From Welwitschia mirabilis (Eukaryota; Gnetophyta; Gnetopsida; Welwitschiales), in assembly GCA_051453625.1 (NCBI GenBank), contig JBOZIK010000001.1, positions 77,531,741 to 77,587,595 of the forward strand: a stretch of DNA of 55,855 nt. The letters run 5' to 3'. The notes under the pieces are model-generated. The model had not been told where the DNA came from. It worked only from the letters and a program-made list of their open reading frames with translations, and ran no database searches. The translations under genes were made by a program, and so were the position numbers. Positions 33,949 through 45,381 of the stretch are shown in pieces. How positions within the stretch are numbered: position 1 is the first letter of the stretch; every line of letters begins with the position of its first letter.

Positions 33949-34778
33949 AATTAAANNNNNNNNNNGGAAGTCCTAGCAAAGGGTTCTAGGGAAAAAAACA
34001 GAAACCCTAATCTAAAAGAGCCTTTTTTCATATTTTTAAAGACATGAAACAAATTTTTAAGTATATATTTTTTAGGCTTAAATCTCTAGCAAATAAAAAA
34101 TAGAAAAATTCAAGTGAAATAACAAAAAGAAAAAACATGTAAGGCTACGTGATTGTGCAACAAATTTACAAACTATAAAAACATCATTACTCTTAACAAA
34201 GGAATCCTACTACTATACTATGAATAGAAGAAAGAAAAAGAAGCTAAATGATAATATTATTCTATTTTCCCCTCTTAGTAAGCAAGCTACTTGTATTGTA
34301 AATATCATTTATTTATCATTATTCTAGCTATGTATACTTATGTACATAAAGATAGAAATTTGATTATCTTAAAACTTAAAAATTCTACAATGCTATATCT
34401 ATTTTTGTTTTGGTTGTTGAGAGGCCTATAGGTGTTAGACCTTATTGGGATTTCAAAATTGTATAATACTTAGTATGGTAATAAGGTGTATTTCTATGAG
34501 AAACACTTATGTTAAGTTTATTATCTTATGAAGAGAAAATCCATTGTATTATGCATTTTAAAGTTAGTGGTAATCCTGAAACCACATTTTCTAAGTAAAG
34601 CAAAAAGTTCTAGAGTTGTTCTAGCTTTAACCCTCTATGTGTGGACTACCTAAATTAGGAAATCATGTTAAATTTAATAAGATTTCCTTTTGTATTTCAT
34701 GTTTTATTAGTGCTTATTTAGTAGAAAAATTTTATTTGAAACTCATTCATCCCTTTCCTTTGATTTCAACAATCCACA
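33204..34778 (+). repeat. F1 5' LTR (Sirevirus-like)
   Basis: It starts TGTTAACCTACCTAGTTTTG and ends ...AATCCACA before the primer-binding site. At 1575 bp it fits the other LTRs of the family (1518-1566 bp). Its start aligns with the R1 3' LTR start read on the minus strand. It carries AGACATCT at 33300 and AGATGTCT at 33319, 33338 and 33845, with several degenerate copies between. It includes a microsatellite and a 10-N gap. ATATG at 33199-33203 is the probable left target duplication; its partner was not found. Confidence 0.8.
33893..33965. repeat. (TA)n-(GA)n microsatellite with a 10-N gap
   Basis: Alternating TA to about 33915, then GA to 33946, then a 10-base N run at 33956-33965. It lies inside the F1 LTR and is absent from the other copies at this place, so it expanded after insertion. 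Confidence 0.9.
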
Positions 34779-34780
34779 AC

Positions 34781-34792
34781 TGGTATTAGAGT
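34781..34792 (+). other. F1 primer-binding site (initiator tRNA-Met)
   Basis: TGGTATTAGAGT, two C-to-T changes from TGGTATCAGAGC. It is followed by GGATACTCATAAAAAGG, the same leader as in R1 and R2. Confidence 0.85.
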
Positions 34793-35453
34793 GGATACTC
34801 ATAAAAAGGCTTAAAAACCCTTAAGTAACCTACTATGAAAGGATCCTTAGCCAATAGAATTCTTTTATTTAATGGAATAACTTATGTCTATTAGAAGATA
34901 AAAATGCATATTTACTTACAGTCTCTTGCGTTTGAAGTGTGTTAGGTCACTAAAAATGATTATTAGATATTTATACCTAAAGAGAAGGATTAACTATATA
35001 CCTAAAGAGAAGGATGCTTCCACCTACTTTCTACTAAAAAATTTAATAGAGTAGCTAGATATAACACTACAAAGAAAGTATGAAATCTCTTTAAAGATAC
35101 ATATGAAGGTACTTCCATGATTAAATAATCTAAGTTACTAATATTAATAAATTAATTTTAGAATCTCAAAATGAATGAAGAAGAAAGAACACATGAGTAC
35201 TTCATGAGGAGAGTAATATTATAAATGGTATCCATGTGATTGATGGAGAATTATCAAAAGAAAAAGAAATTCAAAAGTTTGTAAGATCATTACACTAACA
35301 TATAAGTTAAAGACAATTATCATGAAGGAATCAAGAAACTTTTTCACCATGAAGTTTAAGGAATTACAAAATTCCTTGATCACCTACAAAATAAAACTTA
35401 ATAAAAGATGGAATTATAAAAGAGAAGATAATAGCACTTAAGGCCAATGATAC
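34793..35453 (+). pseudogene. F1 gag N-terminal part
   Basis: The plus strand gives the gag start near 34838 (ILLFNGITYVY, stop, KIKMHIYLQSLAF). The gag domain continues at 35170-35410 with NEEERTHEYFMRRV, NGIHVIDGELSKEKEIQKFV and KFKELQNSLITYKIKL, ending ...IIALKANDT at 35450. These match UBN2-type Ty1/copia gag and the R1/R2 copies. A 19-bp segment (TATACCTAAAGAGAAGGAT) is duplicated in tandem at 34972-34990 and 34997-35015. Gag is interrupted at 35453 by G2 and continues at 48043. Confidence 0.75.
35449..35453. other. Target-site duplication of G2, left copy (GATAC)
   Basis: GATAC here and at 48038-48042 are identical and lie exactly outside the LTR ends TAATAAAG... and ...CATCA. Confidence 0.9.
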
Positions 35454-37348
35454 TAATAAAGATAAATTTTATGCAATAATTTACTTATTAATGAAATGTT
35501 TTTCCTTATGTCACTTATATATTTTATTATAAAATATATTTTTTTAATTATTTTTATGCCTACTAATAAATAGGTTAGTTGTTAGTATGTTAATAGATTA
35601 GTATATACATTTAATTATTATATTTTAGGTACAAAATGCCATGTGGCAGGAAGATAAGAGAGAAGGTTGAGGAGCAGATTAGCATAACAACCTCAACCAC
35701 TTATCTATTCCTAAGAAGCAAAGAATGGAAACTGAAAACTTGACTAGGGTATAAAAATTGTGATTACCACTAAAGGTGGGGATCTTTTTGGCACATAAGT
35801 TCTAGTAATATACAAGGCAAAGAGGTCAAGTAAAGGAACTCCAACTCACCTGAAAAGATGTCATCATCACATTTTCACATTTCATAGTATTACCTGAGAA
35901 GCAGAACACACTTGTTAGCTCATCTTTATGTATAATTTATATTTCAATATAAAAGCTGAAAAGAATTTGAGTATCATTGTTTACATCTTTTATTACTTGA
36001 AAAAGTAATATTACTTCTATCTCACTCTTGTTTATGTATTTGAACATAAACTATGATAATTTTAGTGTTTAGAAATAAGTATTAATTAGCATGCTAATTA
36101 ACTTTACTTATGTTTTATTTCTTTTTGTATTCCCCTTTAATGTATTATATGTACATAGTAGTTTGATTTTAATAAATAGCTTAACTAATTCAAGTAACTT
36201 CATCATAAGACTGTTGTAATGATGAATTTTGAACTAAATGGTTAAGTTGTACCTAATNNNNNNNNNNNNNNNNNNNNNNNNNNNNNNNNNNNNNNNNNNN
36301 NNNNNNNNNNNNNNNNNNNNNNNNNNNNNNNNNNNNNNNNNNNNNNNNNNNNNNNNNNNNNNNNNNNNNNNNNNNNNNNNNNNNNNNNNNNNNNNNNNNN
36401 NNNNNNNNNNNNNNNNNNNNNNNNNNNNNNNNNNNNNNNNNNNNNNNNNNNNNNNNNNNNNNNNNNNNNNNNNNNNNNNNNNNNNNNNNNNNNNNNNNNN
36501 NNNNNNNNNNNNNNNNNNNNNNNNNNNNNNNNNNNNNNNNNNNNNNNNNNNNNNNNNNNNNNNNNNNNNNNNNNNNNNNNNNNNNNNNNNNNNNNNNNNN
36601 NNNNNNNNNNNNNNNNNNNNNNNNNNNNNNNNNNNNNNNNNNNNNNNNNNNNNNNNNNNNNNNNNNNNNNNNNNNNNNNNNNNNNNNNNNNNNNNNNNNN
36701 NNNNNNNNNNNNNNNNNNNNNNNNNNNNNNNNNNNNNNNNNNNNNNNNNNNNNNNNNNNNNNNNNNNNNNNNNNNNNNNNNNNNNNNNNNNNNNNNNNNN
36801 NNNNNNNNNNNNNNNNNNNNNNNNNNNNNNNNNNNNNNNNNNNNNNNNNNNNNNNNNNNNNNNNNNNNNNNNNNNNNNNNNNNNNNNNNNNNNNNNNNNN
36901 NNNNNNNNNNNNNNNNNNNNNNNNNNNNNNNNNNNNNNNNNNNNNNNNNNNNNNNNNNNNNNNNNNNNNNNNNNNNNNNNNNNNNNNNNNNNNNNNNNNN
37001 NNNNNNNNNNNNNNNNNNNNNNNNNNNNNNNNNNNNNNNNNNNNNNNNNNNNNNNNNNNNNNNNNNNNNNNNNNNNNNNNNNNNNNNNNNNNNNNNNNNN
37101 NNNNNAATAAATAACCTAACTAGTTTAAGTAACTTCATCATAAGACTGTTGTAATGATGAATTTTGAACTAAATGGTTAAGTTGTACCTAATTCTTTAGT
37201 AAGCCTTTGTGTATTTTAATTTTAATGATATGTGCTTATTTTAGATTAATAGTATCATAATTTCTATACCTTTTCATCATTTTTTATAATTTCTAGTAAT
37301 ATTTTGTGATAATTTCTACATTTATTTTATAACATAAGCCACCCATCA
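35454..37348 (+). repeat. G2 5' LTR, with an inflated gap
   Basis: It is collinear with the 3' LTR. The part before the gap (35454-36257) and the part after it (37106-37348) overlap: 36172-36257 and 37105-37190 are the same 86 bases with four differences. Collapsing them gives 962 bp against 959 bp for the 3' LTR, so the 848 N at 36258-37105 probably represent no missing sequence. Confidence 0.8.
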
Positions 37349-37351
37349 TTT

Positions 37352-37370
37352 TGGCACTAAAAGGAGGGAT
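37352..37370 (+). other. G2 primer-binding site (tRNA-Asp type)
   Basis: TGGCACTAAAAGGAGGGAT compared with TGGCGCCGTTGCCGGGGA: ends preserved, middle decayed. It is three bases after the LTR end CCATCA. Confidence 0.6.
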
Positions 37371-38560
37371 GCTTTAAAGTCAACTAGTGACAATGACACA
37401 AAGTAACATGCAACAAGATAATCAGGGAAGATGGTGAGATAAAAATGCAAGTATATTAGAAATCCAAAAAATATGGTTTAAATGAATAGATTAAATATAT
37501 TGTTAAATTAAAAATAGAAGATGATTATTTTGTGGAAGATGATGTAAATCTAGAAAAAATGGTAAGAGACCAAATCTTTCCTAAATTAATGATTAAATTA
37601 GAGCAATGAATGTATAGCATTCTAGCATTACCTAGATCACCCATAGAATATTTTTAAAATGTTCAAGTCAAAAATCCTGAAAAGTAAGTAATGACAAGGT
37701 ATTATTAGAAAGATGATGGAGATTCAAGACCTTTGAATCATGATACCCACTAGGTAAATGATTTGAGTCCTATCAATCCTATAGTCCTATAGTAAATAGA
37801 CCAAATAAAAAATATAACTACTACCACAATACCTACTTTTAAAGGAAAGAAATCAAAGTAACCTCTATTACACCTAAGCTTATTTGATGCTTTTTACAAA
37901 GCTAATTATCTTGCCACAGAATCTAACTATATTAGATATTTTCCTTTCTCTCTAAAAGGTGATGCTCAATCATGGAATCATAGGAATCCTAATCATGCTT
38001 TTAATTTATGGAAAACCCTTAAAATTTCTTTTCTAGATAAATTTTAACCCACGAAAATGGTTAAAAATTTAAGAGAACAAATCTTAAATATTAAACAAAG
38101 AGATAATGCAAGGTTTGATGGGTTTATAAATAGTTACAACATATTACTAGCCAAATGTTCTAACCATAGAATCATAGCTAGGAAATGAGTCAGAGCCTCA
38201 CTTAGAGGACTGCACAGTTAGACATTGAAGGAATTAGATTTTTTATGTAGAGGAATCATTAAAACTAAAAATGTTCAAGAAGTCGAAAAATCCATTACAC
38301 AATTCTATAATATAAGTCAAGGATGGAATCAAGGAAATGAGAACAAGAAGAAAATAAATGAAGTATGCATCCCAGCACCAGACGGTAGTATATATAGCTT
38401 AGAAAATATCAGTCTTATGAAAGAAGAAGCTAAAAAAGTAACTAATAGTATGGTAGAAAAGTTTGATAGATTAGTTGTACAACATTTTAAAGAGGAAGAA
38501 GGACTTAAATGTGAATACTATGGATAAGATAGTGATGATGAGATAGAACTCCCTTAGATG
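37371..38560 (+). pseudogene. G2 gag (decayed)
   Basis: The plus strand from about 37860 reads LSLFDAFYKANYLATESNYI, RYFPFSLKGDAQSW, KISFLDKF, LREQILNIKQ, FDGFINSYNILLAKC and ASLRGLH, the retrotransposon gag domain of Athila/Tat elements. An intact 100-codon end (38225-38527) carries KELDFLCRGIIKTKNVQEVE and a charged tail. 37371-37840 is leader. Compared with complete gags of this branch, the basic/knuckle part would fall in the region of the gaps after 38560. Confidence 0.75.
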
Positions 38561-38778
38561 TAAGAATTTTTTTAATGATTAAAATAAATAAATTGAATTT
38601 TGATTTTGATAATCAACCTCAAACTAGGAAGAACCTATATCCTTACCAAAACACCTTTACAAAGATATCTAAACTCAAAGAGGCAGAAGCAATATGATTA
38701 TTATATAAATTGGAAAAATAGAGATTCAAAAGCCTAAATAGAAATATTAAAAATAAAAAAAAAAGAAAGAAGAAAAAT

Positions 38779-39196
38779 TCCTAGAGAGGTGATAAGTAAA
38801 GTGATAACTACTAGATTTGGGAAACAGAAAGCAATGTATGAATTGTAGAATAAGANNNNNNNNNNNNNNNNNNNNNNNNNNNNNNNNNNNNNNNNNNNNN
38901 NNNNNNNNNNNNNNNNNNNNNNNNNNNNNNNNNNNNNNNNNNNNNNNNNNNNNNNTCCTAGAGAGGTGATAAGTAAAGTGATAACTACTAGATTTGGGAA
39001 ACAGAAAGCAATGTATGAATTGTAGAATAAGAATGATAACTCAAATAACTCCTCAGATAAATGAGGGGAAGAGATTAAAATAAAAAGTATGAATAATACT
39101 TCATAAGACCCTCATCAAATCCTAGAGAGGTGATAAGTAAAGTGATAACTACTAGATTTGGGAAACAGAAAGCAATGTATGAATTGTAGAATAAGA
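38779..39196. other. 77-bp sequence present three times around assembly gaps
   Basis: TCCTAGAGAGGTGATAAGTA... (77 bases) is identical at 38779-38855, 38956-39032 and 39120-39196. The first two flank exactly 100 N. The third ends at the next gap (39197-39850, 654 N). The 241-bp island between the gaps begins and ends with the 77-mer. A fixed odd-length overlap at contig ends is typical of de Bruijn graph assembly. The implied 164-bp period would also shift the reading frame. Confidence 0.8.
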
Positions 39197-39850
39197 NNNN
39201 NNNNNNNNNNNNNNNNNNNNNNNNNNNNNNNNNNNNNNNNNNNNNNNNNNNNNNNNNNNNNNNNNNNNNNNNNNNNNNNNNNNNNNNNNNNNNNNNNNNN
39301 NNNNNNNNNNNNNNNNNNNNNNNNNNNNNNNNNNNNNNNNNNNNNNNNNNNNNNNNNNNNNNNNNNNNNNNNNNNNNNNNNNNNNNNNNNNNNNNNNNNN
39401 NNNNNNNNNNNNNNNNNNNNNNNNNNNNNNNNNNNNNNNNNNNNNNNNNNNNNNNNNNNNNNNNNNNNNNNNNNNNNNNNNNNNNNNNNNNNNNNNNNNN
39501 NNNNNNNNNNNNNNNNNNNNNNNNNNNNNNNNNNNNNNNNNNNNNNNNNNNNNNNNNNNNNNNNNNNNNNNNNNNNNNNNNNNNNNNNNNNNNNNNNNNN
39601 NNNNNNNNNNNNNNNNNNNNNNNNNNNNNNNNNNNNNNNNNNNNNNNNNNNNNNNNNNNNNNNNNNNNNNNNNNNNNNNNNNNNNNNNNNNNNNNNNNNN
39701 NNNNNNNNNNNNNNNNNNNNNNNNNNNNNNNNNNNNNNNNNNNNNNNNNNNNNNNNNNNNNNNNNNNNNNNNNNNNNNNNNNNNNNNNNNNNNNNNNNNN
39801 NNNNNNNNNNNNNNNNNNNNNNNNNNNNNNNNNNNNNNNNNNNNNNNNNN

Positions 39851-40900
39851 TTGATATAGCAATTGTTAAAGAAATGGTATAGAACAATGAGGCAAGAACC
39901 AAGGCAATTATAACTTAAGAAGTTAATTTAATGTTAAACAGACAAAATGAAAAGAAGTATAAAAAATAAGATTTAGCAACCAAAGAAATAGAAAAACCTC
40001 CTCTTAAGAAATGGTTAGAGTATATTGAGGTATCTCCTAATATACTTTTAATCATAAACAGTTGTTTAACTCATTTTTAAAAAAGAATATGTAAAAGAAT
40101 GTTAATCAAAAGAAAAGGAGCTTTTGCTTGGGATTATACTGATATGAAAGGAATATTTCTAAAAATTTATTAACATAAAATCTATTTAAACACTTCTATA
40201 AAATCAAGTTAGCAACCAAATAGAAGGTGTAGCCTACATATGTAGGAGGCAATTAAATAAGAAATTTCTAAACTCTTAGAAGTGGGATTTATCTATTCCA
40301 TATTTAATTCAGAATGGGGTAGCCCTATAATAATGGTATCAAAGAAAGAAAATAAATAAAGAGTGTGTATATATTTTAGAATTCTAAATCTAGCGACTTA
40401 TAAAGATCATTTTTCTCTTCCATTTATTGATCAAGTTTTAGAAAAAGTATCTAGACATCAGTACTATAGCTTTCTAAATGAGTATAGTGGTTACAATCAA
40501 GTACCTATAGCCTTAGAGGACCAAGGCAAAACAACTTTCACTTGTCATTGGAGTACTTATGCTTATAAAATACTTCTATTTAGACTATCTATTGCTCTTG
40601 AAGAATAGTATATAGTATTTTTTAAGAATGATTGGAATATCAATAGAAGTGTTTATGGATGGTTTCTCTACATTCAAAAAAGATTTTGAAGAGTTACATA
40701 AAAGATTAAAAAAAGTTTTAGAAATATGTAAAGAAAATTCCTTATACTTACTGGTTGAAAGTCATCTTATGGTGACAGAATCAAAACACAAAATATCTAA
40801 GAAAGGAATTAAAATTGACAAATAAAAAATAAAAGCTATCAAAGATATTCCACCCTCAACCAAATTGAAAGAGTTAAGATCTTTTATACGATATTTGGAT
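39851..40900 (+). pseudogene. G2 reverse transcriptase (decayed)
   Basis: After the gap the plus strand reads EKPPLKKWLEYIEVSPNILL, AFAWDYTDMKGI (about 40120-40160), EVGFIYSIFNSEWGSPIIMV, and VCIYFRILNLATYKDHFSLP. FIDQVLEKVSRHQYYSFLNE and YSGYNQVPIALEDQGKTTFT follow, open from 40363 to 40608. IEVFMDGFSTFKKDFEEL at about 40640-40690 shows the catalytic F-M-D-D changed to F-M-D-G. The block ends KHKISKKGIKIDK. It is a full set of gypsy reverse transcriptase motifs with only a few stops, better preserved than in G1. Confidence 0.9.
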
Positions 40901-41820
40901 ATTATAGAAAATCTATATCCAACTTTAATAAAATTGTTAAATCTTTGAGTAATATCCTACAAAAAGATGTGGAATATGATTAGACTAATGAGTGTTAGGT
41001 GGCTTACCAAAATTTAAAAGATAAACTTTTATCATCACTTATTTTGTAGGGGTTAAATTGAATAAGACTATTCCACGTAATGACTGATGCACCTAATCAT
41101 GCTATGGGAGTAGTTTTAGGACAAAAATATGATGATAATAAAGCTTATGTCATTGTGTATATAAGTAATAACTTTAACCTAGTTCAATAAATTTATACAA
41201 TAATAGAGAAGAAATTGCTGGTAGTAGTGATGGCATTAAAGAAATTCAGACATTATATATTGGGTTATAAAGTGAAAGTTTATACTGACCATAGTTCCTT
41301 TAGATGTTTAATGAATAAAAAGAATGCAAACTTAAGAGTTATGAAATGGATATTATTAATGAAAGAGTTTGATTTAAAAATAATNNNNNNNNNNNNNNNN
41401 NNNNNNNNNNNNNNNNNNNNNNNNNNNNNNNNNNNNNNNNNNNNNNNNNNNNNNNNNNNNNNNNNNNNNNNNNNNNNNNNNNNNNNNNNNNNNNNNNNNN
41501 NNNNNNNNNNNNNNNNNNNNNNNNNNNNNNNNNNNNNNNNNNNNNNNNNNNNNNNNNNNNNNNNNNNNNNNNNNNNNNNNNNNNNNNNNNNNNNNNNNNN
41601 NNNNNNNNNNNNNNNNNNNNNNNNNNNNNNNNNNNNNNNNNNNNNNNNNNNNNNNNNNNNNNNNNNNNNNNNNNNNNNNNNNNNNNNNNNNNNNNNNNNN
41701 NNNNNNNNNNNNNNNNNNNNNNNNNNNNNNNNNNNNNNNNNNNNNNAAAAGAAAAAGAGAATGTGATAGCAGATTACTTATCAAGATTAGAGTTTCCAAA
41801 TAAAGAGTGGATCAACATCA
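40901..41820 (+). pseudogene. G2 RNase H (decayed, split by a 362-N gap)
   Basis: MTDAPNHAMGVVLGQKYDD (about 41080-41135), IEKKLLVVVMALKKFRHYIL, KVKVYTDHSSFRCLMNKKNA and VMKWILLMKEFDLKI (to 41380), then after the gap ENVIADYLSRLEFPNKEW (about 41757-41810). The protein before and after the gap is almost contiguous (family spacing about ten residues), so the 362 N at 41385-41746 either overstate the gap or hide a small insertion. Confidence 0.85.
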
Positions 41821-43150
41821 GAAACGAATTTCTAAAGAAGCATCTTTTTTAGGTATCCACAAATTCATGGTATGCTAATATTACTAACTTTATTGTAAGT
41901 AAAATATTACCCTATTTTATGCCTTATTACAAGAGAAAATAATTATTAAGAAAATTTAAAGATTATGTTTGACATGATAAAATGTTATTTAGAGAATGTA
42001 AGGATCATGTCATCAGAAGATGTATAAATGAGAACTTACAAGAGGAAATTTTAAAAGAAGCTCATCAAGGAGAAGAAGGAGGGCATTATGGTGCAAAGAA
42101 AATACAAATAAAAATTATCCATATGGAATACTATTAGTCCACCATCTTCAAATATGCAAATAAATATATTCAAAGTTATGACAAATATCAAAGAGAAGGC
42201 ACATTTTAGAAATTCCACAATAATGGATTCAAATAGTTGAACCCTTTAATGTTTGAAAAATAGATTTTATTGGACTTATTAATCCCTCATCCTTTGGGAA
42301 AAAGTACATTCTAATCTATGTTAATTACTTTACTAAGTGGGTAGAGGCTGAGGCTAATGATTAATTGTTCTTCCCAAACTATAGTTAACTTTTTTCTTAG
42401 GAATATCATCTACCAATTTGAAGCCCCCATTATATTATATTTAATAGAAGAACACATTGTACTAGTGAAATTTTTAAGAAACTTTTGACCAAATTCAAAA
42501 TCCATCATAAACTCTCTACTTCCTATCACCCTCAATCGAATGGCTAAGCAAAAGTAGCCAATAAAGAGCTTAATAGGCTATTAACAAAGGTTATAAATAA
42601 TAAAAAAATAGCTTGGGCTGATAAACTAAATGAATCTCTATGGAATTATACAAGAACTTGAAAACACACTACAAGATTTACTTCTTAAGAGTTAGCATAT
42701 GGGAAAAAGGCTATTTTTCAAACTAAATTTAGAATAAAAATATTTAAATTAGTTAAGTAATTAAAATGTAATTTATACATAGCTCAAAAAGAATGGATAG
42801 AAAACAAGAATATTTTAGATGAAAATAGAAAAAAATCTCTTCTATATAAAGAGATTATACAATAAGAAGCTAAAATATATCATGATAATAGAATTAGAAA
42901 AATAAATTTTAATAAAGAAAAATCAATATTAATTTATGATTCTAAGAAAATCCATTTGAAAAAAAAATATCAATTATTGTCTTGGGCCCTATACAATAAC
43001 AAATATCCTATGAAATGGAGCCATAGAAATATATGATCTTGATGAAAAAGTAACTTATCACATTAATGGACGAAGAGTTAAACATAAATTTGTACTAAAG
43101 TATTTAGAAAACCCTAATAGGATGGAAAGAATACTTCCACTTTACTTCTA
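41821..43150 (+). pseudogene. G2 integrase (decayed)
   Basis: H2C2 zinc region at about 42060-42205: HQGEEGGHYGAKK, then IQSYDKYQREG, where both Cys of C-x-x-C have become Tyr (TGT to TAT). Catalytic core: IDFIGLINPSS (about 42263-42295) and YFTKWVEAEA, with the preceding Asp now Asn. Then KIHHKLSTSYHPQSNG, stop, AKVANKEL (about 42500-42570). The C-terminal part runs to about 43140 (YNNKYPMKW; NGRRVKHKFV). Stops sit at former Trp/Gln codons. G1 integrase has a stop at the same Gln of the HPQSNGQ motif. Confidence 0.85.
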
Positions 43151-44013
43151 AAATGAGCTCCAAAATTATATAATAAAAATCATGTAATTTCTTTAAATTT
43201 TATTCATTGTATTAGTTTACTAAGTTATTAAGGTAAATGAAATGATTATGAAATTAGAAGTTGACGTGATAAGTCTTCAAAAGGAAATTATGCATTATAT
43301 TTATTATGAATAATGATGAAATACATTACATCATAGAACTACCTAGTAAGTATTTGTTTTGGGGAAAAAAAAAAACCATAATGTTCTACTACAAGTGTAC
43401 GAGGGCAAATATTCCTAAGAGGGACCTTTGGCAATATAATATGATAGTTGTGAGGAATTCACTGAGGGGTCAGTTGGCCATGATCTGGATATTGAAATGA
43501 TTATAATAATTAAAAGTCCTTACTCCTCTATTAGTGGTTGCACTCTCCTCACTGTGGTTAATCTAAGTTGTAAAAAATAAAAGGTGGAGAAATAATTGTG
43601 TTTCGAGAGTTATCTAAGATACAACTATTTACCAAAGCTAGAATCTAATCACAACTAAAGATCCAGTAAAGAAAGAAACCAAAATGGAATACTTCTATTT
43701 ATGATAAGATGTGTATTCAAATTCCTTCAATTTAAAAACATGCACTATTATTAAATTTTATTCAAGATGAAAGGAAACTTTGAAGTTTTAGAATCAATTT
43801 ATACAATCTTAACAATTTACTGAATTATTTAACTTGAATTTCCTTTAGTGGAATAGACGTGCTTATGATAAAGTAAAATAGTAGAAAAATAATAATAATA
43901 AATTTTGAATAAAAATCTTGAACTTTGTTAAATAAAGCAATTTATTACATTCACTTGTAGAAAAAAATAAAGGAGATAAAAATACTCTTCAAGAAATAAA
44001 TTTCTTTAAACCA
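43151..44013 (+). other. G2 3' region, first part: no identified gene
   Basis: It contains a 64-codon plus-strand frame at 43306-43500 that I do not recognise. The remainder is AT-rich without conserved motifs. Confidence 0.4.
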
Positions 44014-44684
44014 CTAATTTTTGAAGTGTCTAGAGAATTTGTTCTTCTGGTGCAAACACCTAGTCATTGATAATGACCATGCAAAATTCTCACCCATAGT
44101 TAGTAAATGCATCTCACCTAGTAATAGAGTAAACATGTTGATTTCTTCTAAGTGAGATAGTTAGAAGTTTCAATAAGGCTTAAAATCCCATAGTATTTTC
44201 TCTATATGCTCTTTGTTGAAGCTGAGTGTAATAATCCTTAGGACAGAGTTGGTTCTTTGAAGCTAGTTAACTTTCATTTCTAATACTTGCATCTACTCAA
44301 CTAGCTAATCTAGAAATATATTAGAAGTTAACTCATCATAACTTAGTTGTCAATGCAACTCCTCAGTTCTTAGCCTCGGATACTTACCCATTAAGTAGTA
44401 AACTAATGGATTAAAGTGTGGAAGGATGAAACCATCCCTAAAATAGTTTTTACCAACCTTAGTGATAATGAAATCTAAAGCATCTAGAACCTTAGAAGTT
44501 GAACTATAATTGTGGTATGGGAATTGTTAAACTACATTTTCAAATCTAATAGAGACCTAAGGAGAATGAGGATCTACAGTGCTTATGCATGTATCTATCT
44601 GTATAGTACCTAAGTTAAAAAAGCATTACTTCATCTATTTAATGCTAGAAGCAACAGTAGGAAAAGAGGAAGAGTGTAAGCCAT
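44014..44684 (-). pseudogene. Antisense reading frame in the 3' region of G2 (decayed)
   Basis: On the strand opposite to gag-pol there is a coherent reading of about 220 codons. It has a Met at 44684, a Ser-rich start (SSSFPTVASSIK), CFFNLGTIQIDTCIS, LDALDFIITKVGKNYFRDGF, PHFNPLVYYLMGKYPRLRTE, HLEEINMF and, in a shifted frame, MGENFAWSLSMTRCLHQKNK to a stop at 44014-44016. Interruptions are almost all TAG/TAA/TGA explained by C-to-T change, plus two frameshifts. Antisense ORFs between pol and the 3' LTR are known in Tat-lineage elements (for example Grande). I infer this is one. I do not recognise a domain. Confidence 0.55.
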
Positions 44685-45234
44685 GAAAATTAATGTAATA
44701 AAGGAGATGAAAAGTAAAGAGAGATCCAATAAAGGAAATTCCTAAGCTCAAACAAAAAGTTATGAATGATTAAGTAAGAAAGGAATGCAATTTATATCTC
44801 AAACTTTATCCTCTTATTTGACAAGTGTAATTCATATAAGTTATCAAGTGCATATGTGTTCAATTTTTAAGTGAAAAATTAAATAAGTGATATCCCTATT
44901 TTATTAATAGCTAAAGTATACTAAATATCAGCATCTATCTTTAAGTAGGTCTTAAATCAGGGGATTCTAAGATAATCAAGATTCAAACTAAAATTAGAAC
45001 TTCATATCGATTTATGATCAGTTTGAATTTCATGAGATTTATATTGCTATAGGAATCCACCAAATCTTGCTTTTGAAAACTACATCATCAACAATTATCA
45101 TAAACCCTGCAAATGTTTTGTAATCAAAAGAAAATTATTTAGCCATATCTAAAAACTTANNNNNNNNNNNNNNNNNNNNNNNNNNNNNNNNNNNNNNNNN
45201 NNNNNNNNNNTGTTTTTCTCTAATAAGATGTCAT
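44685..45234. other. G2 3' region, middle: non-coding, with a 51-N gap
   Basis: AT-rich, possibly the leader or promoter side of the antisense frame. It contains no recognised signals. The gap is at 45160-45210. Confidence 0.4.
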
Positions 45235-45346
45235 CACAAATTGAACTTTGAAGTTAAAGCGAGATTGCTTAGCTAACTAATATAACTTAAAAAAAAAAAC
45301 TTTAGGTAAAATTTCAAATCATATTTTTAAAACTTAATTTTTTTAC

Positions 45347-45381
<35 letters not shown>

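Noticed and set aside
38956-39196. A 164-bp tandem repeat in G2
   Set aside because: Repeat length equals contig-end overlap of exactly 77 bp beside N runs and would shift the frame; best explained by assembly.
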